The notes beneath the pieces are model-generated. The model made no database searches. It was given only the letters and a program-made list of their open reading frames with translations, and was not told where the DNA came from. From Allacma fusca (Eukaryota; Arthropoda; Collembola; Symphypleona; Sminthuridae), in NCBI GenBank assembly GCA_947179485.1, contig OX359246.1, forward strand, positions 55,779,632 to 55,843,631: a stretch of 64,000 bases of DNA, given 5' to 3'. The position numbers and the translations under genes were made by a program. Shown piece after piece: positions 53,696 through 64,000 of the stretch (position 1 is its first letter; each line of letters starts with the position of its first letter).

Positions 53696-56550
53696 GGGCC
53701 TTATTTAAAATTCATTCAAACCTTATATGAACTGTCAAATTTCATGTTTCTAATGCGTATCTCGACTGCAAAATACCCCAATCGTATTAATTGCTGAAGA
53801 TGTTCAACAATCTGGCAATACAATTAACAAAGAGGACACTCATAGGGTACCACACAAAGACGCAAAGAGTGATGTGAGACAGTGATTTCGGCCAACAGTT
53901 TCATAACTTAGCAATTTTAAATTCAGATTCAACTACACATGTACTCTTCTAACATGGATTATACTTAAACTAATAACATAACCTCCTAGAACATTCCTTA
54001 GATTTAATCTAAGTACTAGAAAGACACTGGTTGTTCTTAGTACTTTTCACGTCTATAATACACTTAAACTAATAATCTAACCTTCTAGAACATTCTATTT
54101 CTTAATTATTCTTATTTTACATTATTTTCTTCTTACATTTAGTTTTCATTTTATTTCTTCAAACGAAATGTCGTAAAATATAAAGTAAGATATATTAATA
54201 CATTTGAATACATTAAATTCGTGGCCTATAAGCGTGATAACATATTTATGGTACTTAAAAGTTTACAATTGATTGAAAATGCACGGCAATTAAATCCTGT
54301 TAACGAAGAGAAGTGTGGTTTTTATAATGCAGTTAACAGTCGTTATACTATTGTACTTTCCAACGTACCAGTTTCAACTTGTTAAAACACCTCATTAAAT
54401 GCTTTCTCGATGGCTATTCTGGTTTGAGTCTGAAATTAAATGTTACTAAAGGAAGCTATACTTTGTAATATTTTAAATATAAGTATATTTGGTACTTTGC
54501 TATAAAAATGGTATGGATTAAAGTATAAAAATTGCCCAAAGAATGCAATTATTTGCATAATATATCAAATACAGGTGAAATACTAACATCTTTAGCAGCA
54601 TAAGTAGCTGTTACCTCAGTTTAAGTATTATTGCATTTGTTTTTAAATTCGAACAGCGTGTTAATGTAGTGATAATGTTTCAAGGTTGAATTAATTGGCT
54701 TGAAACATTTTTATTGCAGCCGTGCCATTCAACGTAACCTAATTACTTGAAAGGTAATTATCTAACTTGCTGTGAGCGTTGTTTCGTTACGGCGGACAGG
54801 AAGCCAAAATTGGATGCAGATAACGCTCATTGAGATCTGAAAACATTTAACAGACAAATTAATATTTATTTAGACTCTTCAAATATTGTCTTATAAATAC
54901 TGCTTGCAATGTTTTCACCAGGATCCCCGCGACCAATTAATTATGTCGCCATCAATCCCTTGTAAAATTGTGCTTTTAAAGTTTTAGATAGCCCGAAGAT
55001 GAACAGAGTGGTTGTTCAAAAGCTTGCTATTTATAACAAAAAATGGAAAAGTATAATATTTTTCACCATAGATATACATTCATTGATGTATCAAATGCAA
55101 CGTTTTTAATTTATATTCACATGATGTTTGCCAGAAAGAATGTTAGCATTTCCTACAACTACATAAATAGTGAAACAAACAATAAAACCTGTGTCAACGT
55201 TCTCTGGGAATTTGATGTAATGAAGCTTCAAAACATTTTTCAAACTACCATAGTTTAAAAGGTGTTTTGCCAAGTGGCTGCCTTAATTAATATTGAAACA
55301 TTTTCGTGAAAAACTCCGCTTGCATTATAATTATCAACACGGTCATTGTAGACTCTGTTCTGCAACAAATGGTGGAGGTTGTTGTTGGACATGCATAATG
55401 AGGATTACTTTTCTTTAAATGGGCAGACGTTACCAATTTCTCCATTCTTGGCAGAACACAAAATGAGATGGATTATATTTGTATCAGAATTAGTTTGCAG
55501 ACATGTCTTGTGTTCCAACTAGAGCATCTACCCGTGGGATATTTAAGGCCCGCGACGTACCCGCCCGACCCGAAATTAAAGTTCAACCACAAAGCTCGGC
55601 CAGGCCCGTAAAATATAGAAAAGCCCATATTCCGTCCGTAAATACCAGTTCAGCTTACGGGCAGTAAATCAATATTTTAAAAGAATTGGCGTTTTTCATT
55701 GTTATATATAGTTGACTTCCATGCTCGAGGTAGGAAAGTACTAAAAGAAACACGTTTTCACTATATGGTCTATCATATTGTCTTCTGGCATGCTCTTTCG
55801 TCAATCTTTCACGATTAATTCATCCAATCTTTTCACGATTACCTAAAAATAATTTTTTTTGATAAAAATATAAGTCTCGGAAACTATATTTCAGACGCAA
55901 AATGCGTTAATTTTTTCAAAGTATAAATAAGTTTTTTGCCTGATTTTAGATTTTAAATTTTTGTTCCCGAAAAGAAGCAAAATATATTTTACAATATATA
56001 TTCTATGTACATACTTACTTTCTAGTGGCCCGATCGCTGATCAGCGTTCTAGCCAATAAATACAAAAGCACGACACTCCATCGTTAGTCTGAATGCGCAA
56101 TTTGTGTACGTAAGAGTTACTAGAAATTTTTGTGAAATTCCCAAACTGCTCTACGACGCCCATTGCTAGGGAAACTGGTCGATATTACCAGCAAAAACTG
56201 AAGCTTGAGGTTGAGAAAATCAGCATGTCGCTTCAGGCACGGCATTTTTTCAGATTGTCAAAATTACACGTCATTCTTCACAGATACAATTTTGTTTGCT
56301 GTATGAACTGTTGTTGTATTTTGTTGGTTGAAAGACATTTTATAGGCTTACGAGGAGCGATTGAACTGCCCCACTTCAGGTGAAAATTTGGGATACAACC
56401 TGTAAGAACAGAGAACGTATCTGGAGAAAAGCATCTTCAGGAGTAAAAACGCGGAAAAGTTGAAATTAGAAACCGAAATTGAAAAACTTTTCATGCACTG
56501 TACGCCGTAATAAATGATATGAAAACGCTGCGTGCTTATAGCAAATGTGA
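53696..56550. other. intergenic, partial hAT-like copy
   Basis: AT-rich with no supported gene apart from a short open frame at about 53785-53885 that could belong to the preceding gene. A partial MITE lies at 55524-55690. Around 56130-56480 is the block shared with the GR 3 upstream region. Confidence 0.5.
55524..55690 (+). mobile_element. partial hAT-like MITE of the GCCCG family
   Basis: Starts TAGAGCATCTACCCGTGGGATATTT, matching the left end of 16806-17121, followed by the shared CCCGAAATTAAAGTTCAA and GCCCG motifs. No right end or target duplication was found, so the end coordinate is approximate. Confidence 0.55.
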
Positions 56551-56969
56551 TTGAGATTCGTATGAACCTAGTACATACATATTTTTTAATTGAATTAAGT
56601 GTGTTTTGAAAAGTGAAATGTAATGATATTTGAAATATATATAAATAAATATCCATTATGAAATACTAATATCATAATGGAGTATTTTTTCAAAAAATAA
56701 TATGAATATTGTAAATTAGAGTTGCACTAAATAACACAATAACTAAATTGCTCTGTAAATATTTAAAATAAAACCATGGTTGCGCTAGTTTGGTCAAATA
56801 ATATCAAAGTGTCAATGAACTAAATGATATTCTGGGTTTCAGGCATGACATAATATATGACAGATCGTTGCATTCTTGCTTAGGTGGCTTTCTTCTGCAT
56901 TTCTGCAAGCGTAGTAATCGGTTCCTCATTTAGATTTGTAGAGTCCAACCAAACGTTGTTATCGTCATC
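56551..56969 (+). promoter_or_regulatory. conserved upstream block of GR 4
   Basis: Same landmarks as before GR 1-3 (AACCTAGTACATACATATTTTT to GAGTCCAACCAAACG just before the ATG). Confidence 0.55.
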
Positions 56970-59900
56970 ATGAACCATTTGATAAGTGTACCTGAAATGT
57001 TTGGGAAACTAACATTTGGTTTTCCGACCAAATATTATTGTTGTTTCCGGATTGGTCACCACAAGTTAGAATCAAATTCGTACTTTATTTTCAATTTTAT
57101 TCAATTCATTTTGTTTTTCGGAACAGTGCTTGCCACGTTTGATACACTGTACAGCAATTCGTTAGAAACAATCGCTCAGAGCGACAGGCTATCCGAGCAA
57201 ATAATGCAGGCATTAATATATTCAACCTATGTTCTTTCGGATTCATTAATTCGACTTACTAATTTTTATTATAGATGTAGTGTACTTGAGCTAACTTTCT
57301 CTCTGAAAACTCTTAGCAACAAATACAGCCCAAATATCCCAAGACACATGCTAGTTATTTTGTGCGTTACGTTATTACTTTTAACGAGTCTCATCCATGC
57401 TTGGTCTGAAATTGTAGTTTTTGGCTCAAATCGAGCCTACAATTCTAATAACATAACGCTTACATTTCTACCTTCTAATGTAACATTCTTACGTTGGTAC
57501 TGCTTTATCATCGACACGTACACTTACATGGGCTTACTATTTGCTTACATCTTCATTGTATGCAATGGGTTAAGTATCTTAGGTATTTACCGCATGTACC
57601 TTGAGAAAATCAAGATGGCATTTATAAAGCCAGAAACAATATTTGAGAAAAACTCTCTCACGAAGTTTGAGAATGTTGTCCAAGACGCCGTAATTCTGAA
57701 AAAATGTATCGATAAGTACTCAAAAATAGCTGGAATATACGCCTTGGCACTTCTATACATATCAACTGTAAACGTCATTCGCTACATGAACTTCTTGATC
57801 ACACAGCATAAACTTGAATTTGTATCCAATTCGTTGGTATTTAATGCAAGTTGCTTTGTAGCCATTGGATTTTTATCAAGTTTTGGGAACTACTTTCAAG
57901 GCAGGGTATGTTTTAATCCTGAAAGAGTCATGATAAATCTTTAAACTGATAATGCACTTTAGGCTTTGCAAATTTATATTCATACGTATTTTTGTTAGGA
58001 TAAAGCAATGAAGGAAGAATTGGTTGTTGCACATGTGCAGCGTATTGGACTACAGTCGGATCAGGTATGTTAATGGGAAATTAGAGAATGGAACTTTTAT
58101 TAAGTACCTGTGGACTAGGGTGCCCAGATAAATACAATCTCAAATCAGGACTCCTACGTGAAAATATATAAAAAGCATAGTAAGGTTTCGTTGCAATTTA
58201 ACTATTTATAATTGGCTTCGATATCCACCGCTTAGTAGGTATACTTACCTTAGCAATTCAGCTTCTCTTGTAGTCATACTTTTTAGACGATTTAACAGCT
58301 GTCAGTAATTGTTTGTTCGCAATACATCTTTAAACATTTGTTTACAACTTTGGTTTGATAGTTCACAATGTTCAGCAGCTAAGCTTTTACGCTATTCATG
58401 CTTAACAAGCTGTGTTGTGGGGTCCAAATTTTCTGTATAACGAAACAATTCTTTCAGCTTTAGCGTTGCTACAGTTCATTTTGCATAAAAAGGACATCAG
58501 TTTAAAAAGTGTCCCTCAATAGTTGTAAAAAACTTCATGTATCTTGCCACAACCGTCAAGAACTGTTTTCGTAACTTAGTAAATTAGCAGACTTCATTTG
58601 CCAAACCGCTTATATGTATATAGTTCAATGTTCACGGATTTCAGTGCTACTTCTAATTCGAGAAACGAAAAATCGCGCTATCTGAGCACAGGAACTATAA
58701 ATATTTGGGAAAGTTAGTCTGAAAAGTCGTACCACTTTTACACAATTAACTAGAGCTACTTGTGGGAACGAAAAGTTTGATCCCATTCCCGAACCCGATC
58801 CCGAAAATCGGGTCATCAATATTTTCGGACTCACACCCGAACCCGTTCCCGAAATACTGGGATCGGGTGCACAAAAACCCAGATAATAAATATACTTGAA
58901 TCGTTGATCTCAAACCCGATCCCGATCCCGAACCCGAAATCAGATAGAATTTGCTCCCAATACCGATCCCGAATCCCTTGAACCCGGACTCGTTCCCGGG
59001 ACCAGTGCAGTTAGTGTAAATCATTTTTTTCTTTGCATTTTTATTGATTTAGTAATAATTATGCATGCGTAACATGCAACAATAGATTTAGGCACTATTT
59101 AAAATGGTCATCAAACTAAACGTCTGGTCTGCGCTGCCGACAAAGCTGCAGGAAGACTGCTTAAACGATTCCCAATATAAGTTTTGCAATGACTTTCATC
59201 TTGCAGAGTGGGCGGGAATCACTACTATGCGATCCCAACTGACATTATGCGAAACGGCTCAAGTCACTTACGTAAAATTATTATCTCATCTCAACACTTT
59301 AATAGGGAAACCGTGCATGCTTTGTATTTTTTTCTCCGCTAGATGGATGCGTAGTTCCCGGGAACGTGAAGCGTGTAACGGGTGTGGGAACGAAGATGTT
59401 CCCGGTTCCCGACGGGAACACAAATACCTTCATCAAGCTTGAACCCGTTCCCAAACCCGTTCCCGATCCCGAAATCCCGGGTCTGCTGAGCATGTTCCTG
59501 AACCTGGCCCCAAAGTATTTGGGAACGTTAATTAGAAACCCGAACTCGAACCCGATCCCGAACCCAATTCCCGGGTGTATCCCGATCCCAAAAGTAGCTA
59601 TACAATTAACAAATTATTTTTAAAACATACTAAGCTTTTCTTTGATTTTAACCGCATCTGGACTGTGTAGAAACCTTAGTTGATTAGTTTAATTTTTTTG
59701 AATGAGCTCCGCCATGAATGAAAATAATAACACAACCGGTTATGATCAATGAAGTTACAATTTTAGAATCTGGAAATATTCATCTCACTGAACTAGACAG
59801 CCCCAACTTCTAAAAAGATTGGTAATGCTTTACTCCATGATAAGCTAAGGCAAACTAGGCAGCCGTGGTTTTGTCACCACTTTGATTTCTAAATGCTTGT

Positions 59901-60870
59901 AACACGATAAACGAAATTTGTCAACTAAACTGTTATATTGGCACATCTACCTGTTAGATACCATCAACTTTTATTGGTAACTAAGTGAACGCTACAGAAC
60001 GTACAATAAAATTACAGTTTAGATTATTGCAAAATAAAAACGTTCCAAATTATTAAAAGCATTTTACATGCAGGGCTTCATTTAGGTTCATGTGCGTGTT
60101 ACTATTTGTTACTATAGTATTATTGAGGCAAAGTGACTTTATGATAAGTTATGCTAAATTTTATTCACTTTGTCCCGAAATGCAACAAAAGGATATTTAT
60201 GTCACCAAGTGTGAAATCAGGACTAAATCCAAGCTCATCAGGTCATCAGGTAACCCTGGGTCAAATCAGGACAGTCCTGATCAAATCAGGACTTCTGGGC
60301 ACCCTACTGTGGACAGTTTTTTAAATGGGAGCTAGTAGTAAAAATGTTCATCTTTGTAGCAGGTCCGTGAGCTTTTGTTATGGCTTTCCACTTGGGATTG
60401 TAAACTGTCTTCGTTGGATATGTTTGATATGAACCACACAACAGTTCCCGCGGTAAGAATAAGTACAATACATGAATATACGAAATGTCAGGTCATTATC
60501 GAAATTTTGTGGTTTTTGTCTTATTTATCACTACAAAGTTATTTTTTTCAAAATTCGTTATGTGCAAGTAAAATGCAAAACTATGCATTTGAAAATAACA
60601 GTAAAGGCATCTTGGCAGCTTTGTTGTTACCGGTGCTTGATTTTAATAGAATCTTCTAGTGATAAGAATCCGTCCAAGAAATATTCCAAATCGTGGAGCT
60701 AACTCACAAGAAATATATAATTACATTTATGGATACAGAAAAAATAATTAAATAAATTTTTAAGAAACTGTTGTATCCATCAGGTAATTACCATCGTTAT
60801 CACATACTTCGTCCTGATATTTCAACTGAGGACGTCAGAGAATATGGAGTCCCATAAGGAGTGCATCTAA
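56970..60870 (+). CDS. gustatory receptor, cluster member 4 (intron 2 enlarged by transposons)
   Basis: Exons 56970-57905, 57999-58064, 60363-60452 and 60784-60870 join to 392 residues with no stop or frame change. Closest to member 3. Intron 2 is about 2.3 kb instead of about 100 bp because a 2191-bp hAT-like element carrying a nested MITE sits in it. Both splice sites remain intact (GTATGT and TAGCAG), so the gene may still work. Exon 2 is slightly divergent (DKAMKEELVVAHVQ). The last exon keeps ITYFVLIFQLRTSEN. AATAAA at 61117-61122. Confidence 0.85.
58116..60306. mobile_element. 2.2-kb non-autonomous hAT-like element in GR 4 intron 2
   Basis: Inverted ends TAGGGTGCCCAGA and its complement, 8-bp target duplication CTGTGGAC (58108-58115 and 60307-60314). 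AAATCAGGAC motifs cluster near both ends, as transposase-binding sites do in hAT elements. No transposase ORF. A nested MITE occupies 58751-59602, so the original was about 1.33 kb. Confidence 0.93.
58751..59602 (+). mobile_element. 852-bp hAT-like MITE, copy B, nested
   Basis: Ends TAGAGCTACTT and AAGTAGCTATA (one change against the perfect complement), 8-bp target duplication CAATTAAC (58743-58750 and 59603-59610). Near-identical to 45520-46371 in inverse orientation, including the 112-codon open frame at 59104-59442. Confidence 0.95.
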
Positions 60871-61129
60871 ATGAAAAGAGAACACATGCCCATTTTGTAG
60901 AATTTCATAGGACAAACGGAAAATTTGGGGATCCAAAACGGGTGCGAATTACACGATATTGAAATTTGTAAATCGAAATCATTTAAAAAGAGGTGGGGCT
61001 GATCTATTGCAGGTATGAATGAACGGGTAGCACAGTGTCTATGCATGTACATATAAGAATGGACGAATCAGTTAATCTTGTCAAAACCCCCTGTCCGCTG
61101 ATTACTACGAAAGCTGAATAAACACAATA

Positions 61130-62403
61130 ATATAAAATGTACTGATGTCTACTTGCATATTTTATTTATGAATCGATTTTTCTTGAAATGCCATTCTTTT
61201 GTTATATTGGGGTCGCAAGGAAACGTTTTCAATAATATCTAGATATTCCTGTAACTGGAACACTTCTGAATTTTATTTTCCACCGGAATAGCGTCCCGCA
61301 ATGTTTTTTTAGTGTAATTGATTGCTTTGAAAACAGCTGCTCTCAAGTATCAGATGTTATTGAATGAAGGTACTACCTGAATACTAGTCGGGTCGCGACT
61401 ATAAAAATTACTTAAATTACCGGGCCGACTTCGGGTTGGTGGCGAATCCGCACCTGAAATTGGAGGTCGTGGTCAAGTTTGGGTAAATTAAAATATCTAA
61501 ATATTTTTCGAGTAGATACTGATTCGGTTCGCAGAATTACCTAAACGCGAACTTGACATTTTAGATAATTTTCAGGTATTTATTTCCTTTAATGTATTCT
61601 AACTCCGCGTGATTTGAACTTTCAATCTGCATTTAGCATTTCCTAGAAAATGATGTTTGACTAGAGAGGGAAACAAATTATCAATTTTCTGAATTCCTTT
61701 AGAACATGTTTTGAGGAACACCTCGAAGTTTGCATGGTGAGCTACTAACAAGAGTGAAATAATGGCGAAAGAAGTTGAAGATGTTTTCACGAGTGAACTT
61801 GACCTGACGAAACCCCAAAGCATCCGTAAAAATAATTCACACGCATTCATGTCACTTTCAATGAAGAAACTCATTAATAAATTTGCAATTATTGAAAATT
61901 TTCATGTAATAGAACTAAAATTATAATAAATGAGTCGAACGTGTAAATAATACCTAAAAGTCAAGTCCGGGTATGGGTTGGGTATAGCTCGGATTCGAAC
62001 TTCAGGTATTTTTCAGGTACGGGTAACCAAGTTATATTTGGTCAAAAATTCCTGAAGGGTAAAGTATTGGCTTGGATCCGAGGACCCAAGTTTGGGTTGT
62101 CAAAACATTTGGAAACTAGCATTGATTATAACTATTAGATGGTAAACAACACTATTGTGTACAAGTACTTTGGCAGATTAAATTTTCTCCAAAAGTTAAC
62201 ACCTGTGTTGTAAACTAGGCATTTAGTTCAATTCCGCTAACGAGCCAAATATGATTCTGCCAACGTCGACTAATATTGAAAATATTCAGAAACCTGGCTC
62301 TTCAGGTTGGTTAATAACTTACCTTCAAGGTGATATTCTTCGGGATTCCGGGATACCTTATTCAGAGTTTTCATCCATCTGACTGATTGTGAGCATTGCA
62401 ATC
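61130..62403. other. intergenic between GR 4 and GR 5
   Basis: The GR 3'-flank block continues to about 61320. From 61385 to 62100 there are dispersed CGGGT/ACCTGAA-type motifs (GGGTCGCGAC, GACTTCGGGTTGG, CGGGTATGGGTTGGG) that look like another degenerate short-motif element, but I could not fix its ends. No gene. Confidence 0.45.
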
Positions 62404-63952
62404 ATGAAGGGTTTCGTCAGTGCAGTTGAAATCATTGGGAAAATTACGCTTTGTTTTCCCATTAAAAATCGTTTTTTTCACTTTGGCCGCAAGAATTTAG
62501 AACCTGATTCATATTTTATTTTTTATTTTGTTCAGCTAATGTTTTTTATAGGATCAGGTGCGACGCTTGATACGCTGTACAGCAATTCGTTTGAAACCAT
62601 CGTTCATAACGGCAGATTATCCGAGCACATAATGCAGGCTTTAATTTATTCAACGTACGTTTTCTCCGATGCATTAATTCGCTTTACAAATATATATCAC
62701 AGCTGTACTATCATTGAGTTAACTTCGTCCTTGAAAGTACTTATGAAGAAATACGTTCCCAACGCCCAAGGAAATATGATTGTTATCATGTTTATTGCAT
62801 CATTACTTTCAGCTGGTTTCATCAAAGCTTGGACTGATATTCTAATACATGATCTAAATTACGACTTCACTTCGTACAACTTTACGCTGACATTTTTGCC
62901 TGTAAATAATATGGTCCTGGCCGGTGTATATTGTTTCACCGATACTGGCACGTACACATCATTAATATTCTCGTATGCATTCATTGTGGGCTATGGGCTA
63001 ATTATTTTAGGAATTTATGGAAAATATATAGCAAAATTTGTGAGAACATTTATAACGCCAGCAAAGGGATTTGGTAAAGAATACCGCTTGACCTTTCCCA
63101 CATTAATTGAAGATTTTGGAAGGGATGCCGAAATTCTTAAACAATGCATGGACAAATATTCGAAAATTGCTGGAGTTTACACGCTAGCCATTCTGTACGT
63201 ATCAACTGTAAATGTTATTCGGTATCTGAACCATATGACCACCGCGGATACACTCGAGTTTGTATCCAATTCTTGGATTTTCAATGCTAGCTGTTTTGTC
63301 GCCGTGGTGTTTTTATCAAATTTTGGGAACTACCTTCAGATAAGGGTAGACTTTTGAATTGAAATATTTATCGTTGAGCTCATGATGTAATGACATTTAT
63401 GTGTACGCTTCCCATTTGTAATTTTTTTTTGACTTTCCTAAGGCTAAAACACTGAAGGAAGATTTGGTAGTTGCATATGTACGGAATCCAACACCACCCT
63501 CTGAGCAGGTATCACAGGATCAGGTTCTAGTAGTGTGTGTTGCTAATTAAAAACTTTGAATATCAAAATAATAATTTGTACTTGCGAGAATTTCTTTGCT
63601 GAGTGGAGTAACATAAGTTCCTTTCCTCGAACTTTCACAGGTCACTAAGCTTTCTTTATGGCTTTCTTCATGGGAGTGGAAACTATCCCCTTTGGACATG
63701 TTTGATTTGAATCACACAACAGTTCCTGCTGTAAGTAATCCCAAGAAATAAAATAAATATAATTTGTACGTGAATTTAATTTAAAATAAGTAGCCACTGC
63801 CAGATTGCCGTGGTTATTTTATGTGGATTATTCAAAAATACATAAGATTTAGTAAAGAATTGCTGATTATTTTATAGGTGGCTGCGGTTGTTATAACTTA
63901 CTTCGTCTTGATATTTCAACTGAGGACGTCAGAAAATGTGACTAAAGCTTGA
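62404..63952 (+). CDS. gustatory receptor, cluster member 5 (most diverged)
   Basis: Exons 62404-63345, 63443-63508, 63641-63730 and 63878-63952 give 390 residues. The ATG at 62404 is chosen because it aligns with the starts of the paralogues. Exon lengths 66 and 90 nt are kept exactly, and the last exon has VITYFVLIFQLRTSENVT. The protein is clearly related (SEHIMQALIYSTYV, VSTVNVIRYLN, FNASCFVAV) but much more diverged, and the upstream block of members 1-4 is absent. The intron 2 acceptor is a single CACAG. Confidence 0.87.
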
Positions 63953-64000
63953 GCAACTTACAAGGTTTAAAATCTTTAAACGAAATACCGCACCCCAGAA
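63953..64000 (+). other. start of GR 5 3' UTR
   Basis: Only 48 bp remain in the window; no poly(A) signal is seen. Confidence 0.5.

Overview
The window is nuclear DNA of an arthropod, judged from spliced genes with GT..AG introns, an Hsp70, an ionotropic receptor (IR) and a cluster of insect-type gustatory receptors (GRs). A hexapod is likely and a springtail (Collembola) is plausible, but the species call is inference.

Layout. Positions 2-1339 hold the C-terminal two thirds of a cytosolic Hsp70. Positions 3209-5657 hold a ten-exon PARN-family exonuclease with a C-terminal membrane anchor, best read as PNLDC1/Trimmer, the piRNA 3'-end trimming enzyme. A divergent IR lies convergent to it on the minus strand (8187-5805). 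From 11.5 kb to the end, five intact plus-strand GR genes share one four-exon plan (about 940 + 66 + 90 + 75-90 nt). Four are close paralogues with matching upstream blocks and matching 3' UTRs. A small four-exon gene of unknown function may lie at 53201-53695.

The GR cluster is split between its second and third members by a giant Ty3/gypsy-type LTR retroelement, 19233-44941 (25.7 kb). It has 713-bp LTRs that look identical by eye, a 4-bp target duplication (GTAT) and a polypurine tract. Its order is: long leader with four hairpins sharing one loop; very long gag; protease; reverse transcriptase-RNase H-integrase; five small coiled-coil ORFs lying in another frame of the integrase-tail ORF; a second GPY/F-like module; a 2200-codon ORF with membrane segments and furin-like sites; and a 249-codon membrane protein. 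This copy carries two in-frame TAG codons in gag, a transposon inside gag and a frame change inside integrase. It is either defective and moved in trans, or relies on recoding.

The rest is full of small non-autonomous DNA transposons whose ends and target duplications can be read directly. Several hAT-like families (8-bp duplications) carry degenerate 6-bp motif arrays. One lies inside retroelement gag. Two 852-bp sister copies lie at 45520 and 58751, the second nested in a 2.2-kb hAT-like element in an intron of the fourth GR. A TA-flanked element sits in the 3' UTR of the third GR. No tRNA, rRNA or CRISPR array was recognised.
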